DNA of 64,000 bases from Adiantum capillus-veneris (taxonomy: Eukaryota > Streptophyta > Polypodiopsida > Polypodiales > Pteridaceae), in NCBI GenBank assembly GCA_014529385.2, contig CM043942.1, positions 49,176,274-49,240,273 of the forward strand, given 5' to 3'. Every line of letters begins with the position of its first letter. The first letter of the stretch is position 1. The position numbers were made by a program, and so were the translations under genes. Positions 22,641-34,700 of this stretch are shown piece by piece. The notes beneath the pieces are model-generated. The model saw only the letters and a list, made by a program, of their open reading frames with translations, made no database searches and was not told where the DNA came from.

Positions 22641-24110
22641 AGAGAGCAAGTCACTTCAATCAAGCAACGATACAGGAGCTTCAAAGACCATTACATTTCT
22701 TAGAATAGGAAGCCTCGCCAACAAATGCCAATAAGCAAATTGCTTATACCCAAATCTTGCACAACATAAATCTTTTCCATGCATTGACTGTGTATGCATA
22801 ATAGGGCTACATTACAAGGCCTGCATAGGCACAACTTTTAATTGCCCAAGCACGACACATACCCTTTGCGATACCCTGTCGTAAAGGATGACTCCAAATA
22901 GGAAGGGGGGAGGCATTCTGAATGCGGACCTAACATTATGACTATTAGAGGGCAATGTTTTGTGAGATGCATTGAATTTTTGTGTTTTATTGTGATAATG
23001 TTTTGACAAAATTTAGAGTATATGCCCTCATAGTAGTGTTACACAGGAGTATGGGGACAAAATCCATATATGAGCCCCTAGGGACATGTGTATAGTGTAC
23101 ATAGCATTTAGATTTCTATTTGAATGATTTTTTTTCTGTGAAGTTTTTTTAAAGATTTTCTTTGTTGATTTTATTTTTTTTTTTTAAATCCATAATCCAC
23201 ATGAAGAAAAGACTGACGAGAGGCCTGAGCACTACAAAGAGAAGAAGGTACAAGGAAACGATGAAACTTCACGAAGTATGTCTCAGCAGCCACTACAACA
23301 TCCGAAGAACTTGTCACAAAGCAGTGTCAACATGCAACCGACAAGTCATACAAGTCAAAGTCGAGTAGCTACGCCACAAAATGAGTGAGGTGATAGTCCC
23401 AAAGCTTCAAGTAATATTCTATGTGGTCTAAGCGTCTTAGCTATTCTAGGTATTGCTCAAGCTGGAAGAGTTGAGCATATTTACATTGTTTTGCTCATGC
23501 TGGTATAGGTGAGCAAAAGAGTCGAAGTCTAAGTACTTAAGTCTGGTGAAGTGAAGGAGAAGGTCCAAAAGACACTCACGTACTGAGCACAGTGAGATAC
23601 GAGTGAAGAAACTTCTACATCGAAAACCCTTCTTGGAAAGGTGGAAGCTATTGATACATCTTTTGATGTCACATGTGCATCTTTTGATGCTACATTTATT
23701 CCTCAAAACACCCATCATATCCTTCTTTCACATTGCATGCTTTTGTTGACAAATTTCTCATATGCATATAGAGTGTCTCATAATTGGCACTTGCATCAGG
23801 CACTCTTTCCGTGTTTCACCCAAGCACTCACCTTTCATGAACATGTACTTCACGTTCAATTGCTGAACTCCAATATGAGCGTATACCAAAGGCATTTTTT
23901 TCCCTTTGGTCATCCAGGTTTTAGACCCTAATCTAAAGACACCTATCACCATTCTCTTGTACATATTCCTTCTAAATCAACAATAAGGAAATGCTACTCA
24001 AATCAATTGACAAATGAATTGGAGCACCAATTTCAGATCATAGCATACTTCTCCTCAATGGCGAGTCGAAGAATGGCCTACAATGACAAAGCTGCAGACA
24101 ACACTAACAA
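22640..24110 (+). other. Non-coding 3' part of element A
   Basis: There is no recognisable pol sequence. A T-rich stretch lies at 23,090-23,190. Short frames here have no family resemblance. Confidence 0.6.
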
Positions 24111-24120
24111 CATGATTGCA

Positions 24121-24385
24121 CAAGAACAAAGAAGTTACCAATGAAGAAGAGCAGACACAAAAGTAATCAGAGGATCTCAAAAGATGAATGGTTACGATGA
24201 TAGATGTCCACTCTAATGGATCATAGTTCTTGTTGTGGTTTGACAAATATACAAGCAGTGCAACAGATGAAGCCAAAACAATTGCAAAGTGTTGACCGAT
24301 GGGTCAACAAAACAACATAACTCAAGAACAAAGAAGTCCTCAATGACAAAGAGTAGACATAAGGGTAATCAGAGGATCTCAAAAG
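24121..24385 (+). repeat. 63 bp direct duplication flanking a stray LTR-edge copy
   Basis: A segment beginning CAAGAACAAAGAAGT and ending GAGGATCTCAAAAG occurs at 24,121-24,183 and 24,323-24,385. Between them, at 24,290-24,326, lies a copy of the first 37 bases of the A LTR (TGTTGACCGATGGGTCAAC..., ending AACTCAAG). The helicase fragment begins directly after the second copy. Confidence 0.85.
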
Positions 24386-24940
<555 letters not shown>

Positions 24941-24972
24941 GACAATCAGGTCATGTCCGGGACGACATAAAC

Positions 24973-24986
24973 GCGGAAGGGGGGAA
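24973..24986 (+). other. Polypurine tract of element A
   Basis: GCGGAAGGGGGGAA lies immediately before the 3' LTR. It primes plus-strand DNA synthesis in the family. Confidence 0.8.
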
Positions 24987-25945
24987 TGTTGACCGCTGGG
25001 TCAACAACACAACATAACTCAAGTTTTGTACCAAAGTATTATCTTTTGCGAGTTATGAAATGCTACGGATTATGGCTATAAACGTCATTTGTAATGAGTA
25101 GTTATTCTAGTTTCAGAAGCCGGGGTGCAATGGCACTTCCAAATTGTAAATACAAAGCCATTTGACCCTTTCAACCCCATTTTTTGGTTAAACCTAAGGT
25201 AGCCTTAGTATATAAGGTACCTAGGTCATTTTGTAAAAAGGACTTTTAATCATAATCAAAACTTTAGCGTTGTCGTCTACTGTGTGTGAGAGAGAAAGAG
25301 AGTGAGCGTGAGCTTTATCCTCTCGCTACGCCCGGCTCGCTCAACACATTGGAGATCTGACTGCACAAGTTGCTGTAGGCTAGAGGAGAGCTACGCGACA
25401 ACGCCAAGCATTCCACGCGAGACGAAGCGCACACGTCGACACATCTACGAGCTATTTGTGGTCGTAAGTGTATCAAACGATGTCTGTTTTCTGCGTGCTA
25501 GTAGTCTATAGAATCGTGGCAACATAAGCTATGCATAGGTACTCATAAATTTCAGTTTCGGGCACTTTCAAAATTCTGCTCTGTCATCCTAGGTGTTTTC
25601 CGCAGATGCTTTTTGAGTGAGGGTTTTGAGTGTAGAAGCTTAGGGACAGGTGTATCCTAGTGAGGGGATGGTGTTCCTTAAGTTTCGTATGAATCTGGCA
25701 TGATTAGGTGAGTTACCTTCCGTATGTGTGTATGTGGCTAGGTGGTGTAGTTGAGGGCAATGAGGTTCTTGATTGTGGTTTAGTTGGCCTTCCAGAGTGT
25801 TGTATGTATAGGATGGTCTCAGCCTGACAAGCTACAGAGATTTCCTCCGTGTGCGTATCGTGTCATCTGTGTCCTCGATTGACATTATGTTGATCTAGGT
25901 AGTGTTTGCATGCACTTCATGGGTGTGTGAGTCGCCCGTCCAACA
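24987..25945 (+). repeat. 3' LTR of element A (959 bp)
   Basis: Partner of 14,376-15,300. It is followed by TTGAA, the second copy of the target duplication. It carries an extra purine-rich stretch near 25,290-25,310 relative to the 5' LTR. Confidence 0.93.
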
Positions 25946-25959
25946 TTGAATGAAACTAG

Positions 25960-26343
25960 TGTTGAGATAAGCTTGTAACTTGTACTCATGGTGAGAACCT
26001 TAAGACAAGAATGCACCATTTATGTGTATAGTCACATTTTTCCTATGGAATCTGTAAGCCTCACACGTGCTACACAATTATAGTCACATGCTATTTGGTG
26101 TAGCCCACATGGTACTTGACCTTTTTTCCACATGTGGTGCATATCACTTTTCATCATTTACTGCCACCTTCTATTTTGAGCATATATAAGGCCACCATAC
26201 TTAACTTGCAATTCTCTCTCTCATTCTAATCAATCAAGCAAGTTTATTTTACATTGCATATTCTCTCTAATACTTATTGCTAGTTGTTATGAATCTCTTA
26301 TTATGATGAATGCCTCGCTGTTCTATCCACCATAGATATTACA
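25960..26343 (+). repeat. 5' LTR of element Z
   Basis: It begins TGTTGAGATAAGC and ends near TATTACA. Its halves match 27,749-27,879 and 39,918-40,150 (for example TCATTAnTATGATGAATGCC near the end). Confidence 0.8.
26183..26190 (+). promoter_or_regulatory. Candidate TATA box in the Z 5' LTR
   Basis: TATATAAG, followed by GCCACCATACTTAAC. In the split 3' LTR the matching site (near 39,990) has lost the consensus. Confidence 0.5.
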
Positions 26344-26345
26344 CA

Positions 26346-26357
26346 TGGTATCAGAGC
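26346..26357 (+). other. Primer-binding site of element Z (initiator-Met tRNA type)
   Basis: TGGTATCAGAGC is the classic plant Copia primer site, two to three bases after the LTR end. Confidence 0.85.
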
Positions 26358-26414
26358 TAATGGATAATTAGAATTTTTTAATTGTATCCATTAGACCTCT
26401 ATGCTAGATTTAGT

Positions 26415-26415
<1 letters not shown>

Positions 26416-26463
<48 letters not shown>
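26416..26463. repeat. (TC)n microsatellite, 48 bp
   Basis: Uninterrupted run in the body of element Z. Confidence 0.97.
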
Positions 26464-26464
<1 letters not shown>

Positions 26465-27748
26465 AGCACTCAATTGATTCATATCTCTTTAGAAATGCAG
26501 CTAATTAATCTCAAGCCTAAGTATCTCTCTCTTTGGATTTGGGCAAGTCTATATGGCTACTCCCCTAGCCAATGTTTAGGGATAATAAGATTGAGCATTA
26601 AAATTTGTGTGATTTTTCTTCTTTATTAAAACTTTCTTGATTATGTTTTGTTTCTTGCTCTTCTCGCTTTCTCCAAGCCGAGTTACCCCACTTGATTGTA
26701 CTAATGAAATGCATTTGTGTGTATAGCGATTTTCCAAATGTTTCAAATGCGCAAATTTATGTCTCATTTGGACCAAGCATTGAACAAGGAAATCTTATTA
26801 ATTTTTTCATACATTTTTATGCTTGATTTCTTTACTTAACCGTGCTCATAAATCTTTGCTTTGTGTGTGTATGCTTGTTTGTTTGTTCCCCTCTTTGTTT
26901 TATTTATTTGCTAAACACTGCTCATAAACCTTTGGTTTGTGTGTGTGTGTGTGTTCCCCTGTTTTCTTTTTGAAAGTGTGTAGATGCATGGCTTAAAAGC
27001 CAAATGAACATTTTCTTTTGTAATGTTGTTTGAAATTCAACTACCCTTTTGCAATATACCAAGCTTGAAGGTTTTTTACTTTGAAATCAATCTCATTCAA
27101 AGCACCCCTTCCCATTGAAACCTTTTGGCACCTTTTGGCTTTCAATTTAAAAGTCAAATTATCCAAGCCCATGCTCTTGTGCCATCAACAACTCCAACAC
27201 AATAGCATCAAGAACCGTGAACAAAGTTTGCTACTTCCATGGCAAAGTCTCCATAAGCCTAAGCACAAAGCAATGTATGTCTTATCCAATCCAAAAATTA
27301 CCCCAGTAGCCCCAAGCCAACAGATTTGCATGAGCTTATTTCCACATTTTGTATAAACCTATTGCATCCATCTTTTCATATACACAAGCACTACATCCAC
27401 CAAGGTGTGCCTTCACTACAACGAGAAGTAGATATGCACCAACCCAGTTCAAAAAACCAAGTGCACCCACATATACATCAACATTAGAATCCTCCAAATT
27501 CCCAAAAATCAAGGAAGGTAATGCATAGAAGGAGGCTCATAGTTCCCTAAAGAAAGTGATGACTTGCATCTGTAAGTGTTTAAACACTTCCTCAAACCAT
27601 ATACTTTGTAGGTAAGACCTACACTATTTTTCTTGCATCAGATTTGATCTTTATGAGCCCTATATAGTTACTCCTTAATATAACCTGTATTAGACTCTTT
27701 TATCAAAATCCATGCTATATCATGTAAGCTTCAGATTATGAGGGTGTT
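26464..27748 (+). other. Non-coding body of element Z
   Basis: T-rich in the first half, then A/C-rich. Two similar GTGTGTGT-containing segments (26,855-26,890 and 26,930-26,960) both follow CTTTGSTTTGTGT. I see no gag or pol. Confidence 0.6.
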
Positions 27749-27879
27749 TGTTGAGGTAATCCTATAGCTTGCACTCATGATGAGAACAAACCCTTAAGCC
27801 AAGCATGCACCATTTATGTGTATAGTCACATTTTTCATAAGGACCCTATAAGCCTCACATGTGCCTATTTGGTATAGCC
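27749..27879 (+). repeat. First part of the split 3' LTR of Z
   Basis: It matches 25,960-26,110 (TGCACCATTTATGTGTATAG is shared) and ends with TAGCC, the target duplication of element Y. Confidence 0.8.
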
Positions 27880-28369
27880 TACTATAGTTGGTGGGTACAC
27901 GAAGAACCTAAAAAACACACAAATATCATGCTACAAATGATAAAATCAATAGGTTCGCATACTTGGTGAGTGGCACATACGCACAATTGAGAAACAATAC
28001 ACGATCTGAGAGAGATAGAAAAGGAAAGAAAGAATGAGATCACATTAATGTGCACCTCCTATAGACGAATGCTACACAGGCACAGTGAGAGAGGAGAGGT
28101 CAAAAGAGAAAAGGGCACAAACACTGGGTGCAATCTCCCCCCATACAAGAGTGAGCAGTTTTCTCTTGCACATATTTACTTATAGATTTTTTGCATGCTC
28201 AAAATGATTACAAATTGTTCATCCGAACATAAAGTGACCATTGCTCATAAAAAGCACTTTAATAATGAAATATCCATAAAGTTGCTATCCTTTTGCATAG
28301 TGCATAGTTCACTTATGCTTTTATTGCATGACAATTGTAATAAATAACTATTTATCGATTTCCATTACA
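27880..28369 (-). repeat. 3' LTR of element Y (about 490 bp)
   Basis: Collinear with 39,434-39,912, for example CTCTTGCACATATTTACTTA and CACTTTAATAATGAAATATC in both. It lies next to the TAGCC duplication. Confidence 0.8.
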
Positions 28370-29000
28370 TACCTTTCCGTTAGGAAGCGACCACCTTTAG
28401 TTGCTAAGTAAGGAATCTGCAAGCACCATATTAGAGAGTTTGAGACTTTAGAGCCAATTTGAAAATCACCGATGTCTTAAAGATTTGGCCATATGGACAA
28501 ATCTCAAACTTTTTTTAAAGGCCAACTCCTTCTATAAGATAGTACTTGAAAATCTCTTTTGAGCCATGATCTCAAAGCTTTGGCCATGTGTTCAAATCTT
28601 AAGCTCCTTTTGAAAGTGATTATTGGAAAATTTCCAAATTCACTAATATGGTGTTGGCCAGCAGCAAATCATACTTCAAAAATAATGGTTAAAATTATGT
28701 ATAAAAAATATCATGGAACAAAATAAAAAGCCATAAACTGAAACAAATGAATTTGCTTATGCCTACCGTCATCCACATGCTGTATATTATAATGTCCCAT
28801 ACCACGAGAATAGACAGTATATGTCATATGTCTGAATGTATGTAGATATCATTCGTCACAACCATTGTTACATAATCAAATTTCATTAATTCAATGTATA
28901 CTATTGAAATCATATGATCATAAACCAAATTCAAAAATCCAACTCCAACTCCAACTCCAACACCAAATCCAAATCCAAATCACGTTCATTATATACCTGG
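28370..29000. other. Non-coding interior of Y
   Basis: No coding frame was recognised. A short CCAACTCCAACTCCAACACC stretch is at 28,938-28,965. Confidence 0.55.
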
Positions 29001-29420
29001 GTAACAAAATCATACTAGGGCCAGTGGTGGACAATCACTGCAACATGATTTTGTAATCAATGTTCCCTAAATCAACGAATCAATACTAATCAAGCGTGCT
29101 ACCTAAATCACTGAATATGCACTTGTGCTACCTAAACCGACAAATTAGCACTAGTAATGTTTAAGCTAGAGAATCTATTGTTTGCTGGTATGCTGCCTAA
29201 ATAAGCAAATCTGCACTCATGCTACCTAAATCGATGGATCTACACGGATAATTGGTGTTGCCTAAATTGGACAATCTACACTAAGATGAACATTTACACA
29301 CTGCCTAAATGCAAATATGTGTGCACACGACCAATGGACTAAGCAAGGCATAAAAGACAAAACATTGACTACCTTTTTGTCATCAAATTGGAGTATATTT
29401 TATTTGACATCACCTTAGCT
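29000..29420. repeat. Degenerate minisatellite, inverted relative to 40,160-40,560
   Basis: Repeating pattern of the form TGCTACCTAAATC..A..AATCTGCACT at about 35-40 bp intervals, at least seven units. The reverse complement of this block, with its right flank, matches 40,160-40,560. Confidence 0.7.
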
Positions 29421-29888
29421 CATGTGAGTAGCTTTTAAAGTTGTCTGGCGGTATTCTCCATTGTTGTAAAAGTCCAAAACTACCTGAGTGTAGCTCCTTA
29501 GGTATATCTACAACAAAATCACTTAAAACAAGTAAACAAAGTGAGCATTTATCAAACGAGTAAAATAAATTGAGGGATTGTTGTATAAGAAGACGTTTTA
29601 AGAGGTGGTGCATAATGTTGTGCTAAGTGACTACGTAAAAGAAAAACCAAAAAAAGAAGAGAACTTACCTTGTTTTTGTTCAACCTAGTCACAAATTATC
29701 CCACTCATTAGTGAGAATGATCTTGTATGATGTATAGACTTATAACGATCATTAAACTAGCACATGTAAGAGGTTTTTGAAGCCTGAGGTTTGGTATAGT
29801 TTGTCGTGCTTAGCTCTTTTATAATATGCATTGTTTGAGTAGGAAAACAAGTTTTGACAATGATTCTAAGTTACTTCAACTCATGTGT

Positions 29889-30470
29889 TTAGATATACAT
29901 GATGGCAATAAGAATCTTGATCACCATGCATCCTACACTCCATATATCTACATGACGTACATAATTGTCTCCTATTATAAATTTTGGTGCCATCCAAAAA
30001 ATAGACTCTTTGATGGATTTGCAAGCATCAGTTATTGTGTCCTCATGAAATGTTTTAGATACTCCAAAGGTAGCCAATTTCACAAAAACATTAGAATCAA
30101 CAAGCATGTTTCCAGCTTTGATATCTCTATGAAAACTTTTTTTCTTATGAAGATACTCAAGACCAAGAAGTAATTGTGTTTTGTAGACAGGAACAAGAGA
30201 CTCACTAAATGTGCCAAATCTTTCTATCATGCTTTGAATAGATCCGCTAAAAAACATCGTCCAAAAATATATAAAGAACACTGCCTCTTCATCTTTTTCC
30301 ATATCTATGTAGCCAACAATATGTTTGTGTCTTATCTCTTTATATAACGAGATTTCTCTTTCTAGACAAGTCATGTAAAAATCTTTCTCTTCATCATTAG
30401 TCATGTTTTGAAACTTCAAATGTTTCATTGGCATAAGCTCTCCAATGGATTGATTGATGCCACAAAACAA
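29889..30470 (-). pseudogene. MAP kinase kinase kinase (ANP/MEKK type) kinase-domain fragment
   Basis: STE11-type kinases relay stress and developmental signals. About 190 residues read on the minus strand: GINQSIGELMPMKHLK (subdomain II lysine kept), LEREISLYKEIRHKHIVGYI, SGSIQSMIERFGTFSES, LLLGLEYLHKKKSFHRDIKA, NMLVDSN, FWMAPKF and VDIWSVGCMVIKIL. The glycine loop is missing or eroded, the DFG aspartate is replaced (LATFGVSK), the APE motif is changed, and the domain stops after subdomain IX, so it is a pseudogene. Plant relatives such as ANP have several introns in this span and none is seen, which suggests an mRNA copy. It lies in sense with element Y. Confidence 0.85.
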
Positions 30471-31140
30471 CGGTCTCTAGATGCTGCAAGAGCTGCAAGT
30501 ATCAAGGGGAGCCTTTGCATGTCTATCCCATCACCACAAACATCAAAACCACACTTGAGGACCTGATTCATGCTTTGAGCTTCTTGTGATGCAATGGCCT
30601 CTTCTCATAGTCTACCAATTGCCAATGGTGGCAACTGAGCAGAGCCACTTGACGTTCCTGATGCATTAGTGAGATATCTCATGTCATTGTGCGAGGCATC
30701 TGGATAGCCAAGTGATGAGCTGGATGTGGAAGAGTAAAATGTTGAGAGGAGATTTTGATTGCCCCCTAGAGGAAATGAACATGCCATCAAAGCATTGTTG
30801 AGAGATCTTTCTAATGTTTTGGTCATTGCATCTAATGACTAAGCATGATTCAGTGGAGACAAAGTCCACTTTTGTGCTCTAGTGTGTGGCCTTTGAGCTT
30901 CAAAAGAGACTTCTCTAATTGTCTCTTGTTAATTAAGTGTTGAGGCACGGGCAGGAGATGTTGGCCTACCATGCCATGCTAGAGGGGAGCCCAAACCTTT
31001 AGCCATTGAGCTTGGACTCTTTGCCGCATTTGAATCAGAGACATTTTTGTCCTTGTCTAATAAATGCTGCATGATCTTGAGTAAAAGACTTCACAATCAG
31101 CTCACATACATCATCTTCTCCTCTAAGAAAATCTAGGCAA
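30470..31140 (-). pseudogene. Ser/Pro-rich segment upstream of the kinase fragment, probably its N-terminal part
   Basis: Minus-strand frames give SPSSMAKGLGSP, WHGRPTSPARAS, AMTKTLERSLNNALMACSFP, LSTFYSSTSSSSLGYPDASH and MQRLPLILAALAASRDR, interrupted by stops and frame changes. The composition fits the disordered N-terminal region that precedes the kinase domain in plant MAPKKKs, and it leads directly into the kinase fragment at 30,470. I cannot match it to a particular gene. Confidence 0.45.
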
Positions 31141-31146
31141 AGGAAA

Positions 31147-31468
31147 TGTTGAGATGTCGAGCTCTACACCTTGAGCTGGCATCCACTACGGGTCTTGGCC
31201 GCTTACGGCATTTACTCACTGGCGCGTTAGGTGACCGACACGGAGGATCTCTGCCAGTGATTCTACAGCTGGACTACACTTATAGTGCCAGCCTAGTACG
31301 CTTCTAGCGAGTTCACACTTAGTGACCGCATGTACATATGTGCTACTTTTCAGCTTTAGCACTTAGTCATTTTGTACTCTCTTTTCTGTGAAGAAGAAGA
31401 AGAAGCTTTCCATCTCTGTGTGCTTTGTGCTTGTCTTGTGTAGCTCTCTTGCATCCTCATTCTTTACA
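31147..31468 (+). repeat. 5' LTR of Copia-2 (322 bp)
   Basis: TGTTGAGATG to CATTCTTTACA. It includes a short GAAGAAGAAGAAGAAGC run near its end and is preceded by GGAAA. Confidence 0.97.
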
Positions 31469-31481
31469 TGGTATAAGAGCC
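31469..31481 (+). other. Primer-binding site of Copia-2
   Basis: TGGTATAAGAGCC directly follows the LTR and resembles the initiator-Met primer site (TGGTATCAGAGC). Confidence 0.8.
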
Positions 31482-31781
31482 TGGTGCAGGCAAGAGAGGC
31501 TAAGAGAGCAAGAGCATCACAATCCCTTCGTTCGCAATCCACGACCAGATGCCGAAGGTGCCTCGCGCAGCGAAAAAAATTTTAGGGGTTTTTCGCACAA
31601 GTTTCTGAACAGGTCTCCAAAGTGCAGTATACAGAGATTTACTGTACAAGTACAGTGGTTGTATGTACGCTTGATTGTGGACACTCGTTGAGTGTAGAAA
31701 GCGTTACAGGAACCACGATAGCAGGTTCAGCAGATTTGCAGGTTTTTGCAGATTGCAGCTATTTTGTCTTAGTGCTTCAAG

Positions 31782-34700
31782 ATGTCTGACGGTTTCAGTC
31801 AGATTGTTACTGAGAAGCTTGAGAAAAATAACTACCCTGCATGGAAGTTCAGAATAACAAATTTCCTAAAAGGAAAAGGTTATTGGGACTATGTAGAAGG
31901 AGACAATGAAAAGGAACCAGAGATTCCCGAGGCAAATGCTACAGCAGAACAAAGGAAAGCTTTGAGGGACCGGCAACAAGGCCAGAGCAAAGTGATGTAT
32001 TGGCTTTCTATGAGCATCACAGATGGCATGATGGGCTATCTACAGGATGCTGAAACCCCCGCCATTGCATGGAAAAACTTAGGCAGAGTGTTCGAGGTGA
32101 ACACCAAGGCCAGGAAGCTTCAACTAAAGTCGGAGCTAAATCAGTTTAAGAGGAACAACCTCTCCATCAATGATTATGCTTTGAAGATCAAGAGTATCAT
32201 TGAGGCTCTTGGATCTATTAAAGTCTCAGTGGAAGACGATGACATTGTCCGTGCATGCTTGGATGGTCTAGGAGATGAGTATGTACATTTTAGGTCTTCC
32301 ATGAATACAAGAGACGACATCCCCGTGTTCCAAGATTTGATTTCTATGCTTATTCTTGAGGAGAAGAACCTTGACACATCTTCTTCTCATGGTAGAAATA
32401 ATTCTGAACAGGCCTTCTATTCTAACTCCAACAGAGGTAGAGGTAGAGGTCGTGGTCGAGGCCCAAGGGGTTGCAGGGGCCAATTTCTGGAAGGTCAATC
32501 AAATCAAAACAATACAGGTGGCAGGGGAAACCAGTCTCAAGGCAGGGGGAGTCAAAGAGGTCGTGGTGCAGGATCAAGCAGGCAGCAACATACTCCAGAT
32601 AGTAGAGAATGTTGGACTTGTGGTGAAAGAGGTCACATGTCACGTGACTGTCCAAAGGGAAAAGCAAGTAGAAAGAGAGAACAGGGCAACTATGCATCTA
32701 CTAGTAGAGATGCAGATGACAGCAAAAACGAGCGCATGTTTGTTATGCAGCATGTAATGAATACAATGACTACAGAGAATTCCACCCAAGATGATGTTTG
32801 GTATGTGGATTCAGGTGCCTCTAATCACATGACATCTCGTGGAGAGTGGTTTAGAGATATGCGCAAACCAGATGTGTCAGGCTATGTGCAGACAGGAGAT
32901 GACACAGCTCACCCCATTGCTCATGTAGGGGACATACCTCTAAATACGAAGAGTGGGAAATCAAAGTATTTAGCAGATGTACTTCATGTCCCAAACATTA
33001 CAAAGAATCTTGTTTCTGTTGGACAAATGGTTGAGCAGGGTTTGCAGGTTCGCTTCAATCCAAATGGCTGTTATGTAGAATATTTCCAGAATGGCTGTAA
33101 GCTGATCACAGAGGGAAAATGTGTGGGCAGAATGTTTACGCTGAATGTAGACATGCCTGAGGTAAAAGCTGCATTATTTGCACAGGGCACAGGTGTTGTG
33201 GCTGATGTTGACATTTGGCACAAACGCATTGGCCATGTCAATGAGCAGAGATTGCGCAGCATGCAATCAAAACAGATTGTAAAAGGTTTGCCCAAATTCA
33301 AGGTGGATGGTATGCATAAAGTGTGTGCAGCATGCCAGTTTGGAAAACAGTCAAAGGGCTCATTTCCACATGAGCGCAATGTATGTAAAAAGCCACTTGA
33401 GGTGGTGCACACAGATGTTTGGGGTCCAACCGATACTGCAAGTATACATGGTTGCAGGTATTATGTCTCTTTCATTGATGACCATACAAGGAAAGTATGG
33501 GTCTACTTCATGCGTAACAAAAGTGAAGTGTTTGGTCACTTTCAAGACTTCAAAGTCATGATTGAGAAGGAGACAGATATGCAAATCAAGACATTGAGGT
33601 CAGATGGAGGGGGAGAGTACTTCTCCAATGATTTTTCAGATTTTCTGCGAATGCATGGTATACACAGGCAGTTTACATGCAGATATACTCCACAGCAGAA
33701 TGGGGTCGCAGAAAGGAAAAACAGGCACATTGCAGAGGTTGCACGTGCATTGATGAATGAGAAGAACATGCCTCATCATTTCTGGGCTGAAGTTGTAAAT
33801 ACAGTTGTGTACATTATGAACAGGACACCTACAGCTACGGTGCATGATGTAACACCTGAGGAAAAGTTTACAGGTACAAAGCCTGATTTGGCACACTTGA
33901 AAGTGTTTGGCTGCATAGCTTACGTGCATGTACCAGATGAGTTGCGTAGGAAATTGGATCCTAAAGCAGAGAAATGTATTCTTGTGGGATATTCCCTTGA
34001 ACAAAAGGGGTACAGATGCTACAATCCTACTACACGAGAATTACGAGTGAGCAGAGATGTAGTCTTTGATGAGATGAGCAGCTGGTACAGTAATGCACAT
34101 GGCACTATTGGGGCTGATGTAAAAGATGATGTGGTTGTACAAAATGTGAGGCCACAGTCACAGGTTTTGAGTGGACCACAAGAGTCCTCTTCTCGTGGCT
34201 CTGTTGAGAAACCATGGAATGGTAGACTACGTACGCAGGTTACTCCACCAACAGGTACAGGGAATGTATCACGAAAAGGAAAAGAAAAGGTTGATGAACC
34301 TCCCTTTATGGCTGATGCATCATCAGGTTTTTCACATGTAGACATGGATTCAGATGGTTCTGAACAAAGTCTTGATGAGGAATTTGGAATTTCGGCTGTC
34401 AGGACACCTGGTGTAAGGAAAGTACAAGAAGATGCTAGAGGGCAAAGGAGTGACCCAGGACCGCGCAGATCTAATAGAGTCAGAAATCCAGTTCAGAAAT
34501 TGACTTATGATGGATATCTAGCGCATCACCAAGCCTACATGGCTAAGGTGATACAGGATGTGGAGCCCACATGTTTTGAGGATGCAGTTGGAAATGTGCA
34601 TTGGGATGATGCAATGAATGAAGAGATGGCTGCATTGGAAGCAAATGACACATGGGAGTTGGTGCCATTGCCAAGTGGCAAGAAAGCTATTGGCTGTAAA

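Noticed and set aside
26346-26357. tRNA gene remnant
   Set aside because: The match to the initiator-Met tRNA end is only the primer-binding site of an LTR element. No tRNA body is present.
27081-27356. 91-codon frame in the body of element Z
   Set aside because: Composition is not protein-like, there is no conserved motif, and it lies in a non-coding element.
29889-30470. A functional MAPKKK gene
   Set aside because: The catalytic motifs are altered, the domain is incomplete at both ends, and it lies inside a retroelement.
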